A program made the position numbers and the translations under genes. Below are positions 20,096 through 29,100 of a stretch of 40,797 nucleotides of DNA, one piece after another. Position 1 is the first letter of the stretch. Each line of letters starts with the position of its first letter. This DNA is from Burkholderiales bacterium (GTDB taxonomy: Bacteria > Pseudomonadota > Gammaproteobacteria > Burkholderiales > Usitatibacteraceae): NCBI GenBank assembly GCA_019634955.1, contig JAHCAK010000034.1:1-40797 (forward strand). The letters run 5' to 3'. Under the pieces are notes generated by a model. It saw only the letters and a list, made by a program, of their open reading frames with translations. It had not been told where the DNA came from and did no database searches.

Positions 20096-20124
20096 ATTCT
20101 GTTCCCGGGCGGGAAACCGGTCAA
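20096..20124 (-). promoter_or_regulatory. Candidate cassette promoter Pc
   Basis: On the minus strand TTGACC (20124-20119) and CAGAAT (20101-20096) are spaced by 17 bp. They point into the array and lie about 70 bp before the attI core. A second TTGACG (20096-20091) overlaps. Position between intI and attI is as in other integrons whose promoter lies outside intI. Confidence 0.5.
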
Positions 20125-20177
20125 CCGGAAGTCCCTGATCGGCGTTCGAAAAGTCATCGAACTGTCCGATAACGCAA

Positions 20178-21182
20178 ATGGCCGAAGCCCCACCCCCGCA
20201 GGATTATTCGTCACCCGGCCCGCCGCGCCCTCCCCGCCTGCTGGAGGAGGTCCGCCGGGTGATCCGGGCCCGCCACTACAGCCGCCGCACGGAGGAGGCG
20301 TACGTCCACTGGATCCGGCGATTCGTGCTCTTCCACGGCCGGCGCCACCCGCGCGAGATGGGCGCCGCTGAGGTCACGGCCTTCCTCTCCTCGCTCGCCA
20401 ACGAGGGCCACGTCGCCGCCGCGACCCAGAACCAGGCGCTGGCCGCGGTCCTCTTCCTCTACAGGGCGGTGCTGGCCGTCGAGCTCCCCTGGATGTCCGG
20501 GATCGCGCGCGCGAAGCGGCCGCGCAGGCTTCCCGTGGTCCTCACGCGCCAGGAGGTGCACGCGCTTCTCGCCAACCTCGACGGCACCCACGCGCTGATG
20601 GCGCGCCTCATGTACGGCACGGGGCTGCGGATGATGGAGTGCCTGCGCCTGCGCGTGAAGGACGTGGATCTCGCCCGCCGCGAGGTCGTCGTCCGCGAGG
20701 GCAAGGGCGGCAAGGACCGCATCACGATGTTCCCGGCCTCGCTGGTGGAGCCGATGTCGGCGCACCTCGAGCGCGTGCGCACCCTCCACCGCGCAGACCG
20801 GGCCGCCGGCGTTCCGGGCGTCGAGCTTCCCGGCGCGCTCGAGCGAAAGAAGCCGGGCGCCGGCACCGAATGGGGCTGGCACTGGGTGTTTCCGCAGGCC
20901 CGGCTGGCGCGCGATCCGCGAAGCGGCGTCCTTCGCCGGCATCACGCCTTCGACCAGACGTTCCAGCGCGCCGTGAAGCGGGCCGCGTACCGGGCGGGGA
21001 TCGCCAAGCCCGTCTCCTCGCACACCTTTCGCCATTCCTTCGCGACCCACCTCATGGAGGCGGGCTACGACATCCGCACCGTGCAGGAGCTTCTCGGCCA
21101 CAAGGACGTGAGCACGACCATGATCTACACGCACGTCCTCAACCGTGGCGGGCGCGGTGTCGTGAGCCCGTTGGACCGCTGA
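20178..21182 (+). CDS. intI: Integron integrase (tyrosine recombinase)
   Basis: A 334-residue IntI. The N-terminal SAM-like domain ([20 protein letters not shown]) is followed by the catalytic domain. Active-site residues are visible: Arg in [12 protein letters not shown], Lys in [18 protein letters not shown] (His and Arg), [15 protein letters not shown] (His and the nucleophile Tyr). The IntI-specific insert is present ([19 protein letters not shown]), which separates it from XerC/D. Start ATG 20178 gives a Pro-rich N-terminus before the conserved RHYS; it lacks a good ribosome site. Divergent from the array and intact, so the integron could still be active. Confidence 0.97.
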   Translation: MAEAPPPQDYSSPGPPRPPRLLEEVRRVIRARHYSRRTEEAYVHWIRRFVLFHGRRHPREMGAAEVTAFLSSLANEGHVAAATQNQALAAVLFLYRAVLAVELPWMSGIARAKRPRRLPVVLTRQEVHALLANLDGTHALMARLMYGTGLRMMECLRLRVKDVDLARREVVVREGKGGKDRITMFPASLVEPMSAHLERVRTLHRADRAAGVPGVELPGALERKKPGAGTEWGWHWVFPQARLARDPRSGVLRRHHAFDQTFQRAVKRAAYRAGIAKPVSSHTFRHSFATHLMEAGYDIRTVQELLGHKDVSTTMIYTHVLNRGGRGVVSPLDR

Positions 21183-21185
21183 GGC

Positions 21186-21497
21186 TCAGGCCCGCACCAC
21201 CCCCGCCTGGATCACCGGCTGCAGGTCCGTGTAGTTGGGGATGTCGCCCGTGATCTCCTCCGCGTGCGGCCCGAACGCGGCCTGGAAGCTCTCCATCGAG
21301 TCGAACAGGAACCACGCCGTCGTCCGGTACGCGGCCTTGCCGGGCGGCATGATGCCCGCCGCGCCCTCCTCGACGCCGAAGCCCTTGCAGGCGGCGCCGA
21401 GCCGCTCCATCACCATCGGGCAGTGCTTGCGGACGTAGTAGTCCATGTCGAAGCGGCTGCCGGGGGTGTTCGGGTACAGCACGGTCACTCGCACCAT
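21186..21497 (-). CDS. EthD-family protein
   Basis: A 103-residue dimeric alpha+beta barrel protein of the EthD family. Visible signature: MVRVTVLYPNTPGSRFDMDYYVRKHCPMV (residues 1-29; the DxxYY..KHCPM is typical), with the C-terminal PNYTDLQPVIQAGVV. Family members assist ring-cleaving or ether-degrading pathways, but most have no proven function. Its stop lies three bases from the intI stop; CTGAGGCTCAG forms a small palindrome over both stops. First gene beyond the integron. Confidence 0.87.
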   Translation of the reverse strand: MVRVTVLYPNTPGSRFDMDYYVRKHCPMVMERLGAACKGFGVEEGAAGIMPPGKAAYRTTAWFLFDSMESFQAAFGPHAEEITGDIPNYTDLQPVIQAGVVRA

Positions 21498-21533
21498 CGT
21501 TCTTCTCCTTGGCCTGCGATTGGCGGCCCGCGG

Positions 21534-22253
21534 TCACGCCTTCCCCGTGCGATCGAACGCCTGGGCGATGCGGCCGGCGGCGGCCGTGCCCCACGCCGCG
21601 TACACGGCCGGCCCGGGGTGGAAGCCGTCGGCGGCCATGTGCCCCGCGTCGAGCTCGCCGGCGACCGCAAGGTACTCCGCGCCGCGGCCGTCGGGCAAGG
21701 CGGCCGCAAGGGCGCGATCCAGTTCTCGGGCGCGCGCGCCAAGGTACCAGCGAAGCGGCTGCGGCAGCGCGGGGAAGCGATCCATCGGGGGGATGCCGGA
21801 AGCGAGGATGAGCCGGGCGCCGAGCTTCGCGCGCAGCAGCTCGTGCAGCTGGCACTGCGTCTCGAGGAAACTCGCCACGCTCACGTCTCCTGTGACGTCG
21901 TTCACGCCCAGCGAGGTCACGACCGCGTCCACGGCGAACGGCTCGAGACGCTCCAGGTGGCGGATCGTGGAGGCCGTCGAGGCGCCCGAGCGCGCGATGA
22001 GCCGGTACTCCACCCGGAAGCGGTCGCGAAGCGCGGCGACGATGCGCCCCGTGAGCGCCTCCTCCTGCGAGCCGGCGCCCACGCCCGCGCCTGCGGAATC
22101 GCCCAGCACGAGCAGGCGCAAGGCGGGGCCCTCGCCCGCCACGCCCTCGCGAGGCCCGTCCGGCTCCGGCAGCACGGGGGTCTCGCGCCGCACGCGCCGG
22201 CCCTGCACCAGGAGCAGGGGTCCCAAGGCCCACTTCGCTATGCCGAGCCGCAT
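21534..22253 (-). CDS. SGNH/GDSL hydrolase
   Basis: A 239-residue SGNH-type esterase. Block I is LLVLGDSAGAGVGA (catalytic Ser in GDS, about residue 51), block III is SLGVNDVTGDVS (Asn), and block V is DGFHPGPAVYAAW (catalytic Asp and His). Length is normal. Start ATG 22253; the longer frame upstream overlaps the next gene. No signal peptide, so probably cytoplasmic. Short gap to the EthD gene; may be co-transcribed with the genes upstream on the minus strand. Confidence 0.9.
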   Translation of the reverse strand: MRLGIAKWALGPLLLVQGRRVRRETPVLPEPDGPREGVAGEGPALRLLVLGDSAGAGVGAGSQEEALTGRIVAALRDRFRVEYRLIARSGASTASTIRHLERLEPFAVDAVVTSLGVNDVTGDVSVASFLETQCQLHELLRAKLGARLILASGIPPMDRFPALPQPLRWYLGARARELDRALAAALPDGRGAEYLAVAGELDAGHMAADGFHPGPAVYAAWGTAAAGRIAQAFDRTGKA

Positions 22254-22260
22254 GGGGCGG

Positions 22261-22572
22261 TCAGTCCCCCGCCCGGCCGCCCCCCCGGGGCCAGCCGCGG
22301 ATGGCCGCGACCGCGCCCGCGACAAGCGTTCCCATGTAGATCCAGCCCAGGATGAAGAGGTCGATCCGGATGTTGGCCTGAACCGGCGTGATGGCCTCGA
22401 TGGCCGTGAAGGCCCACCAGGAGAGCGCCGCAAGCCCGAAAAGCACGCGGCTGCCGGCGCCGAACCGCTTGTTGAAGACGAGTACCGTGAAGACGAGGGC
22501 CACCGGCGCGGTGAGCCACGGCCTGAACGCGAAGAGCCGCAGGGGATAGAGCAGGTAGATGAGCAACTCCAT
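22261..22572 (-). CDS. Small membrane protein
   Basis: A 103-residue protein with three or four hydrophobic helices (LLIYLLYPLRLFAF; WLTAPVALVFTVLVF; RVLFGLAALSWWAFTAIEAI; IDLFILGWIYMGTLVAGAVAAI). Start ATG 22572 lies two bases from the stop of the fructosamine kinase gene, and the hydrolase ATG is seven bases after its stop, so all three are probably one operon. Function unknown. Confidence 0.75.
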   Translation of the reverse strand: MELLIYLLYPLRLFAFRPWLTAPVALVFTVLVFNKRFGAGSRVLFGLAALSWWAFTAIEAITPVQANIRIDLFILGWIYMGTLVAGAVAAIRGWPRGGGRAGD

Positions 22573-22574
22573 GG

Positions 22575-23483
22575 TCAGCGGATCTCCGCGACGAGCCTCT
22601 CGATGAGCCGCGTCGATTGCTCCACGTAGCCGCCCGCGAAGAGGTTCGCGTGGTTGAGCACGTGGTACAGGTTGTAGAAGTCGCGCCGCACCGCGTAGCC
22701 CTCGTCCAGCGGCCAGGCGTTGCGGTAGGCCGCGTGGAAATCCTTCGGGAAGCCGCCGAAGAGCTCCGTCATCGCGAGGTCCGCCTCGCGGTCGCCGCAG
22801 TAGACGGCCGGGTCGAACACCACGGGCGTGCCGTCGGCGAGCGACGCCGCGTTGCCGCCCCACAGGTCGCCGTGCAGGAGCGAGGCCGCGGGCCGGTGCG
22901 TGCGGAAGAAGGCCTCGCAGTCCGCCAGCAGCCGCTCGCCGCGGTCGATCATCTTCGAGGGGTAGCGGTTCCGCATCGCCATGCGCAGTTGCGCGTGGAT
23001 GCGCTTGTCGCGCCAGAACGCGAGCCAGTCCTCGCCCCAGCCGTTGGCCTGCGGGGAAGACCCGATGAAGTTGTCCATTTCCCACCCGAACTTCGCTTGC
23101 GGGATGCGGTGCTGGGCCGCGAGCGCCGCGCCCAGCCGCGCGCCGGAAGCGGGGCCCAAACCGGACAACTCCAGCCATTCGAGGATGAGCCAGCCCGTCT
23201 CGCCATCGTCGCCGCGGGCGACGACGCCCGGCACGCGCACGCACCCGGCCGCCCGCAGCGCCGCGAGCCCGTCGGCTTCCGCCGCGAGCATCGGCGCGCG
23301 CTCGATGGGCGCCAGCTTCGCGAAGTGCTTCGTCTTCCCCGAGGCGTCCTCGCCCTTCAGGCAAATCGCCGTGTGGATGCAGCCGCCCGAGACGGGCTCG
23401 GTGGCGGTGAGCGTCCAGCCGGCGCGCGTCGCGTCCATCACGGCGCGTTCCAGCGCCTCGCGGATCTCGGGCGTCGCGTGCAT
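22575..23483 (-). CDS. Fructosamine/ketosamine-3-kinase family protein
   Basis: A 302-residue kinase of the fructosamine-kinase family, which phosphorylates protein-bound ketosamines in a deglycation repair step. The catalytic loop is present (ASLLHGDLWGGN, residues ~200-211), with VVFDPAVYCGDREADLAM (the Mg-binding Asp) and the C-terminal NHANLFAGGY. The Gly-rich N-lobe shows SGGCIHTA. Start ATG 23483 overlaps the upstream TGA by one base (TGATG). Usual length for the family. Confidence 0.92.
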   Translation of the reverse strand: MHATPEIREALERAVMDATRAGWTLTATEPVSGGCIHTAICLKGEDASGKTKHFAKLAPIERAPMLAAEADGLAALRAAGCVRVPGVVARGDDGETGWLILEWLELSGLGPASGARLGAALAAQHRIPQAKFGWEMDNFIGSSPQANGWGEDWLAFWRDKRIHAQLRMAMRNRYPSKMIDRGERLLADCEAFFRTHRPAASLLHGDLWGGNAASLADGTPVVFDPAVYCGDREADLAMTELFGGFPKDFHAAYRNAWPLDEGYAVRRDFYNLYHVLNHANLFAGGYVEQSTRLIERLVAEIR

Positions 23484-24658
23484 CAGGCGGCCGCCCGCCA
23501 GCGCGCGAAGGCGACGTCGAGGTCCGCCATGAGGTCCGCGGGGTCCTCCAGCCCGATGTGCAGCCGGATGAGCGGGCCGCCGTCCCAGGGCCGCACCTTG
23601 CGCCCGTGGCGCAGGTTCGCGGGGATGATGAGGCTCTCGAACCCGCCCCAGCTGTAGCCGATGCCGAAGTGCTCGCAGTGGTCCATGAGGGCCGCCACCT
23701 GCTCCTTCGAGCAGGGCTGCAGCTCCACGCCGAAGAGGCCGGACGCCCCCTTGAAGTCGCGCTTCCACAGCGCGTGGCCGGGGTCGCTCTCGAGCGCCGG
23801 GTGCAGCACGCGCCTCACCTCGGGGCGCTTCGCGAGCCACCGCGCGATCTCGAGGCCCGCCGCGCCCTGCCGCTCCAGCCGCAGGGCGAGCGTGCGCATG
23901 CCGCGCACCATGAGGTAGATGTCGTCCGGGCTCGCCGTCTGGCCGAGGTCGCGGCAGGTCTCGTGCAGCATCGGCCAAGCGCGCTCGTTGGCGACCACGG
24001 CGCCCAGGATCACGTCGGAGTGCCCGCCGAGGTACTTGGTCGCCGGCTGCACGACGAGGTCGACGCCGTGCTCCATCACCGGGCAGAGCAGCCCCGTCGC
24101 CCACGCGTTGTCGGCGATGACGAGCGCGCCCTTCGCGTGCGCGGCGCGGCAGATGGCCGGGACGTCCTGCACCTCGAAGGTGAGCGAGCCCGGGCTCTCC
24201 ACGTAGACCACCTTCGTGTTCGGCTTCATGAGCGCGCCAACGGCTTCGCCCGAGGCCAGCGGGTCGTAGTAGCTGGTCTCCACCCCGAAGCGCGCGAGCG
24301 TGCGGTCGCAGAAGGTGCGCGAGGGGCCGTAGACGGAGTCGACCATCAGCACGTGGTCGCCCGCCTTCGCCGCCGCCATGATCGCCACCGCCACCGCGGC
24401 GAGGCCCGAGGGCACCGTCACCGCGCGGTGGCCGCCCTCCAGCCCGCACACCAGCTCCTCGAAGGCGTTTCGCTGCGGCATGTTGACGATGCCGTAGGTG
24501 GCGATGGGCTCGCCCGCGTCGAAGCGCTTCTGCGTCTCGGCCAGCTCGCCGAGGGAATCGAACAGCACGGTGGAAGCCCGCGCGATCGGCAGGTTCACCG
24601 TCTTGGGCGGGTTTGCCGCGTGGCGCCCGCCGTGGACGAGCTTCGTCGCCTTCTTCAT
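23483..24658 (-). CDS. metC: Cys/Met-metabolism PLP enzyme (cystathionine beta-lyase type)
   Basis: A 391-residue PLP-dependent enzyme of the cystathionine gamma-synthase/beta-lyase family. Family marks: TKLVHGGR at the N-terminus, the VPSGLAAVAVAIMA phosphate-binding loop, DNAWATGLLC, and the PLP lysine in QPATKYLGGHSDVILG. The C-terminal GYSWGGFESLI and RLHIGLEDP are typical of cystathionine beta-lyase, which converts cystathionine to homocysteine. The MetC name is inferred from these; gamma-lyase or another subclass remains possible. Overlaps the kinase gene by three bases and the upstream oxidoreductase gene by four. Confidence 0.87.
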   Translation of the reverse strand: MKKATKLVHGGRHAANPPKTVNLPIARASTVLFDSLGELAETQKRFDAGEPIATYGIVNMPQRNAFEELVCGLEGGHRAVTVPSGLAAVAVAIMAAAKAGDHVLMVDSVYGPSRTFCDRTLARFGVETSYYDPLASGEAVGALMKPNTKVVYVESPGSLTFEVQDVPAICRAAHAKGALVIADNAWATGLLCPVMEHGVDLVVQPATKYLGGHSDVILGAVVANERAWPMLHETCRDLGQTASPDDIYLMVRGMRTLALRLERQGAAGLEIARWLAKRPEVRRVLHPALESDPGHALWKRDFKGASGLFGVELQPCSKEQVAALMDHCEHFGIGYSWGGFESLIIPANLRHGRKVRPWDGGPLIRLHIGLEDPADLMADLDVAFARWRAAA

Positions 24659-25998
24659 GCGTCGGCGCCCCCGGCTTCCATCTCGCGGCGGATGCGCGCG
24701 GCCTCGGAAGACCCGTCGATCGCCACGTCGTCCCACGCGACCGGCCGCCCGGCGGCCACGTCCCGCACCAGCTTCACCTTGTGCGCGAGCCCGATGGGGA
24801 GCCCGCCCGCCGCGAGCGACGCGGAGGCCGGCATGAGCTTGCCGTACACGGTGTAGCCGCCCTCGCCGTCGAGCGTCTCGCCCGCCCGGAGGTCGCGCTT
24901 GGCCGTGGCCACGCAGTCGGCGCGGAAGCCCGTGGCTGCGCCCGTGGCCTCCTTGCGCAGCGCGACGCTCGCCACGCTGATCCCCAGCTCCAGCCCGATG
25001 AGGTGGCTGGGCTTGTACATGGCCGCGTACTCGCCCGAGGGGTCGGTGACGATGCCGTACTCCTGGAAGCACTTGCGCACGTACTCGTGGCCGGCGGCGA
25101 AGGTCACGTACACGCCCCAGCGCAGGTCGCGGAAGACGGGCCGGCCGTCGCGCTCGACGCTCGAGATCACCTCCACCTGCCCGCGGTGGTGCAGGTGGCC
25201 GCCCTCGGACTTCGGCCGCAGCACGCGCGCGAGGTCGTCCACGCCGCAGGGCGGGAACTCCAGCCCCCCGGGCGCGGCCTGCAGGCCCGTGGCATTGGCC
25301 ACCGCCGCCATCTCGATCGCGCTCTTGGTGCCGTCGAGGAAGGAGTTGAACATCTGCGCGTTGAAGTCGCCCCTGGCCACCATGTCCGGCGAGAAGCCGT
25401 AGTGGCCCCACACCGTCTCGGGGGTGGAGGCGTGGTAGGCCGGCAGGTACTTGGTGCCCTTGCCGGCCGCGATCACCTCGAAGCCGGCGGCGCGCGCCCA
25501 GTCCACCTGCTCGCAGATGAGCGCCGGCTGGTCGCCGTAGGCGAGCGAGTAGACGATGCCGGCCTCGCGGGCCTTGCGCGCGAGCAGGGGGCCGGCGAGC
25601 GCGTCGGCCTCCACGTTCACCATCACGATGTGCTTGCCGGCCGCGCAGCACGCGAGCACGTGGCGCACGCCCGCGGCGGGGCTCCCCGTCGCGTCGATCA
25701 CCACCTCGGTCGCGGGGTGCGCGATGGCCGCCGCCGCGTCGTCGGTGAGGCAGGTGGTGCGGTCCTTCGCCGCGGCGTCCGGCGATTTCGCGCCGAGGAG
25801 CGCCTCGCTCCAGCCCGTGCGCACGAGCGAGGCGCGGGCGCGAGCGGGGTCGAGGTCCGCCACCGCCAGCAGGTGGATGCCGGGCGTGCGCCGCGCCTGC
25901 GAGAGGTACATGGAGCCGAACTTGCCCGCGCCGATCAGCACGACGCGGACGGGGCGCGAGGCGGCCTCGCGTTCCTGGAGGAGACGGTGGAGGTTCAT
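24655..25998 (-). CDS. NAD(P)-dependent oxidoreductase with SAF-like domain
   Basis: A 447-residue protein with an N-terminal Rossmann fold (VRVVLIGAGKFGSMYLSQA, residues ~17-35) that resembles homoserine-dehydrogenase-like domains, a central domain (YGDQPALICEQVDWARAAGFEVIA) and a C-terminal SAF-like domain (AKRDLRAGETLDGEGGYTVYGKL). Such proteins were long mislabelled as flagellar FlgA-related; the substrate is unsettled. Start ATG 25998. It overlaps the PLP enzyme gene by four bases, so a shared pathway around sulfur or homoserine-type compounds is an inference. Confidence 0.82.
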   Translation of the reverse strand: MNLHRLLQEREAASRPVRVVLIGAGKFGSMYLSQARRTPGIHLLAVADLDPARARASLVRTGWSEALLGAKSPDAAAKDRTTCLTDDAAAAIAHPATEVVIDATGSPAAGVRHVLACCAAGKHIVMVNVEADALAGPLLARKAREAGIVYSLAYGDQPALICEQVDWARAAGFEVIAAGKGTKYLPAYHASTPETVWGHYGFSPDMVARGDFNAQMFNSFLDGTKSAIEMAAVANATGLQAAPGGLEFPPCGVDDLARVLRPKSEGGHLHHRGQVEVISSVERDGRPVFRDLRWGVYVTFAAGHEYVRKCFQEYGIVTDPSGEYAAMYKPSHLIGLELGISVASVALRKEATGAATGFRADCVATAKRDLRAGETLDGEGGYTVYGKLMPASASLAAGGLPIGLAHKVKLVRDVAAGRPVAWDDVAIDGSSEAARIRREMEAGGADA

Positions 25999-26196
25999 GG
26001 GGGGGTATCGGGAGGTTGGGGGAGCGGGATTACAGGTGCAACCGCGGGCGCCGGAACCGCCGTTCGTGCGGGAGAATGCGCCGCCTGTCGGCCGATGGGC
26101 GCCGTGGCTGCCGACAATTCCGTGGCAGTTTACCGCCACGGCTTGGGACAATGCAGGACTTGCCCTAGACTGGCTCGCAACAAGTCAAGAACGACC

Positions 26197-29100
26197 ATGG
26201 CCACGCCCCCCGGCCTCCCTGCCGACTCCCTGGATCCCGTCCTGGCGTCGATTCGCCCCGGCCTCGCGCTCCTGGGCTTTCCGGCCTACGTCATCGACCG
26301 GCAGCGCCGCTACCGCTTCCTGAACGAGGCCTACGAGCGCTATTTCGACCGCCGGGCCGCCGACATGGTCGGCCGCACGGTCGAGGAGGTCTTCGGCCCG
26401 CCGCCGCCGGACGGCCGGCGCACCGCGCTCGACCGGGCGCTCGCCGGCGAATCGCTCACCTTCGACCGCGAGGCCCGCCACGGCCCGCCCAAGGGGCGCT
26501 GGATCCGCCTGCACTACATCCCGGTGCGGTCCGAGGCGGGCGTCGTCGCCGCGACGGTCGTCCTCATGGACATCCAGCACCTCAAGGACGCCCAGGACGC
26601 CATCGCCCAGCGCGAGCGCCAGCTCTCGCTCATCACCGACACGATCGGCTTCCCGGTCACCTACATCGACCGCGAGGGCGTGGTGCGCTTCGCCAACGCC
26701 CACAGCGCCGCCTGGGCCGGCCTCACGCCGAAGGCGATGATCGGCCGCAACATCGCCGACCTCACCCCGCCGAAGATCCTCGCGCAGAGCCGGCCGATGA
26801 TGGAGCGGGCGCTCGCGGGCGAGGCGGTCACCTACGAGCGCGAGGCGATGTGGCCCGGCCGCGAGACGCGCCACATCCGCGGCCACATGATCCCGGACCG
26901 GGACGACACCGGCACCGTGCGCGGCATCCTCGCGATCCTGATGGACATCGAGGAGGACCACCGCCTCAAGGAGTCCCTGCTCGCGAAATCGCGCGAGATG
27001 CAGCTCGTCATGGACAACGTCGGCGTGCCGATGGCCTACATCGGCGCCGACCGCCGCTTCCGCTTCGCCAACGCACCGGGGCCGGACTGGCCGCAGGAGA
27101 TCAACACTGCCAATGTCGTGGGTCGCACCCTCGACGAGATCTACCCGCCCGAGGTCCTGCGTCGCGTCGAACCCCTCGTGGCGCGCGCGCTCGCCGGCGA
27201 GCAGGTCGTCTACGAGCGGCTGGGCACCAACGCCCGCGGCGAGCAGCGCTGGGTGCGCGTGCGCCTCACGCCCGACGCGATCGACGGCAAGGTCCACGGG
27301 ATCTTCTCCGTGATGATCGACATCGACGACGACCGGCGCCTCAACGAGGCGCTCGCGCGCCAGGAGCGCCAGCTGCGCTTCTACGCCGAGAACATCCCGG
27401 AGGCCATCGCCTTCGTCGGCCGCGACGGGCGCTACGAATTCGCCAACAAGACCTTCGAGCGCGTGCGCGGCATGCCGGCGGCCGGGATCATCGGCCGGAC
27501 CGTCCCCGAGGTGCTGGGCGAGGAGGCCGCGGCGCTCTACTTCACGCCCTTCATGGAGCGCCTGCGCCGCGGCGAGGCGTGCTCCTACGAGCGCCTCGCG
27601 GGGCCCGAGGGCGGCGAGCAGCGCTGGTTCCAGGTGCGCCTGGAGCCGCACGTCGGCGAGGACGGGACCTACGCCGGCTACTACGTGGTGGGCACCGACA
27701 TCCACGAGATCAAGCTCGCCCAGGCGCGCGTCGAGGAGCAGGAGGCGAAGCTGCGCCTCTTCACCGACAACGTGCCGGTGGCGATCGCCTACCTCGACAC
27801 GCAGCGCCGTTACGTGTTCGTGAACCGCACCTTCGCGCAGTTCCGGGGGCTGGAGCCCGCGCAGGTCATCGGCCGCACCTCCGCCGAGGTGCTGGGCGCG
27901 GAGGCCGCGGAGGCCCTCACGCCCATCGTGCAGCGCGTGCTCGCGGGCGAGACCATGACCTACGAGCGCCGGCTCTCGCTCCCCTCGGGCGAGCGGCGCT
28001 GGGTGCTGGGGCGCTCGGTGCCCGACATCGGGCCCGACGGTCGCGTGCGCGGCATGTACGTGGTGGGCCACGACGTGCAGGAGCTCAAGGACGCGCAGGA
28101 GCAGCTGCTCGCCCGCGAGGAGGAGCTGCGCTTCTTCGCCGAGAACATCCCCGAGGCCATCGTCTACATCGACCTCGAGCGCGGCTGCACCTTCGTGAAC
28201 AACGTCTTCCTCGCCACGCGGGGGTTCACGCGCGAGTTCCTGCTGGGCAAGTTCCCGAAGGACGTCTACGGCCCGCAGGAGATGGCGCTGCTGCAGCCGT
28301 CGTTCGACCGCGTGATCGCCGGCGAGGCCGTCTCCTACGAGCGCGAGATCGACTGGGCGGGCTCGGGCGGGCGCAAGCGCTGGGTGCGCGTGAAGCTCAC
28401 GCCGCGCAAGGGCGCCGACGGGCGCGTCCTCGGCTTCTACGTCGTGTCGCACGACATCCACGACCTCATCACGGCGCAGACCTCGATCGCGGAGAAGGAG
28501 CGCGAGCTGCGCGAGGTGATCGACTCGATCCCCACGCCGATGGTCTACCAGGACGCGGACCGGCGCTACCGCTACGCCAACGACGCCTTCCTCGACTATG
28601 TCGGGAAGGAGGCCGGCGAGGTGATCGGCCGCACGGCGCGCGAGGTGCTGGGGGAGGACCGCGGGCGCCTGCTCGACCCGTACCTGGACCGCGTCTACGC
28701 CGGCGAGACGGTGGCCGTCGAGCGGCCGATCGACTTCGCCGACGGGCGCACGCGCTGGATGAGCATCCGCTACACGCCGCGGCGCGACCCCACCGGCGCC
28801 GTGATCGGCTGCTACGTCACCACGAGCGACATCCACGAGCGCAAGGCCGCCGAGGAGGAGCTGCGGCGCACGCACTCCGTCCTGTCGGCCCACGTGGAGG
28901 GCACGCCCCTCGCCGTGATCGAATTCGATCCCGACCTGCGGGTGGTGCGCTGGTCGGGCAACGCCGCGTCCTTCTTCGGCTGGAGCGCCGACGAGGCCCT
29001 GGGGCGCGCGCTTGGGGACTGGCGGCTCGTGTTCGAGGAGGACGCGCCTGCCGTGGACGCGATGTTCAGGCGCCTCATTCGCGGGCCCGAGTCGCAGGCC

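Larger units (their letters stand above)
1458..21182 (-). mobile_element. Integron: cassette array, attI and integrase gene
   Basis: The array consists of 37 attC-like sites alternating with short genes. It is closed at the right by attI (about 20019) and an integrase gene transcribed away from the array. Functional orientation is minus: each gene is followed, on the minus strand, by its attC, whose gene-side R'' box reads RYYYAAC and whose crossover box R' reads GTTRRRY. Twenty-four sites are exactly 96 bp and almost identical in sequence, as expected for a resident chromosomal integron rather than a clinical mobile one. No transposition genes flank it apart from one IS30-family copy inside. 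The left boundary is uncertain. Confidence 0.93.

Noticed and set aside
20211-21134. Minus-strand frame opposite intI
   Set aside because: The integrase motifs on the plus strand are unmistakable; the opposite frame has no recognisable domain.
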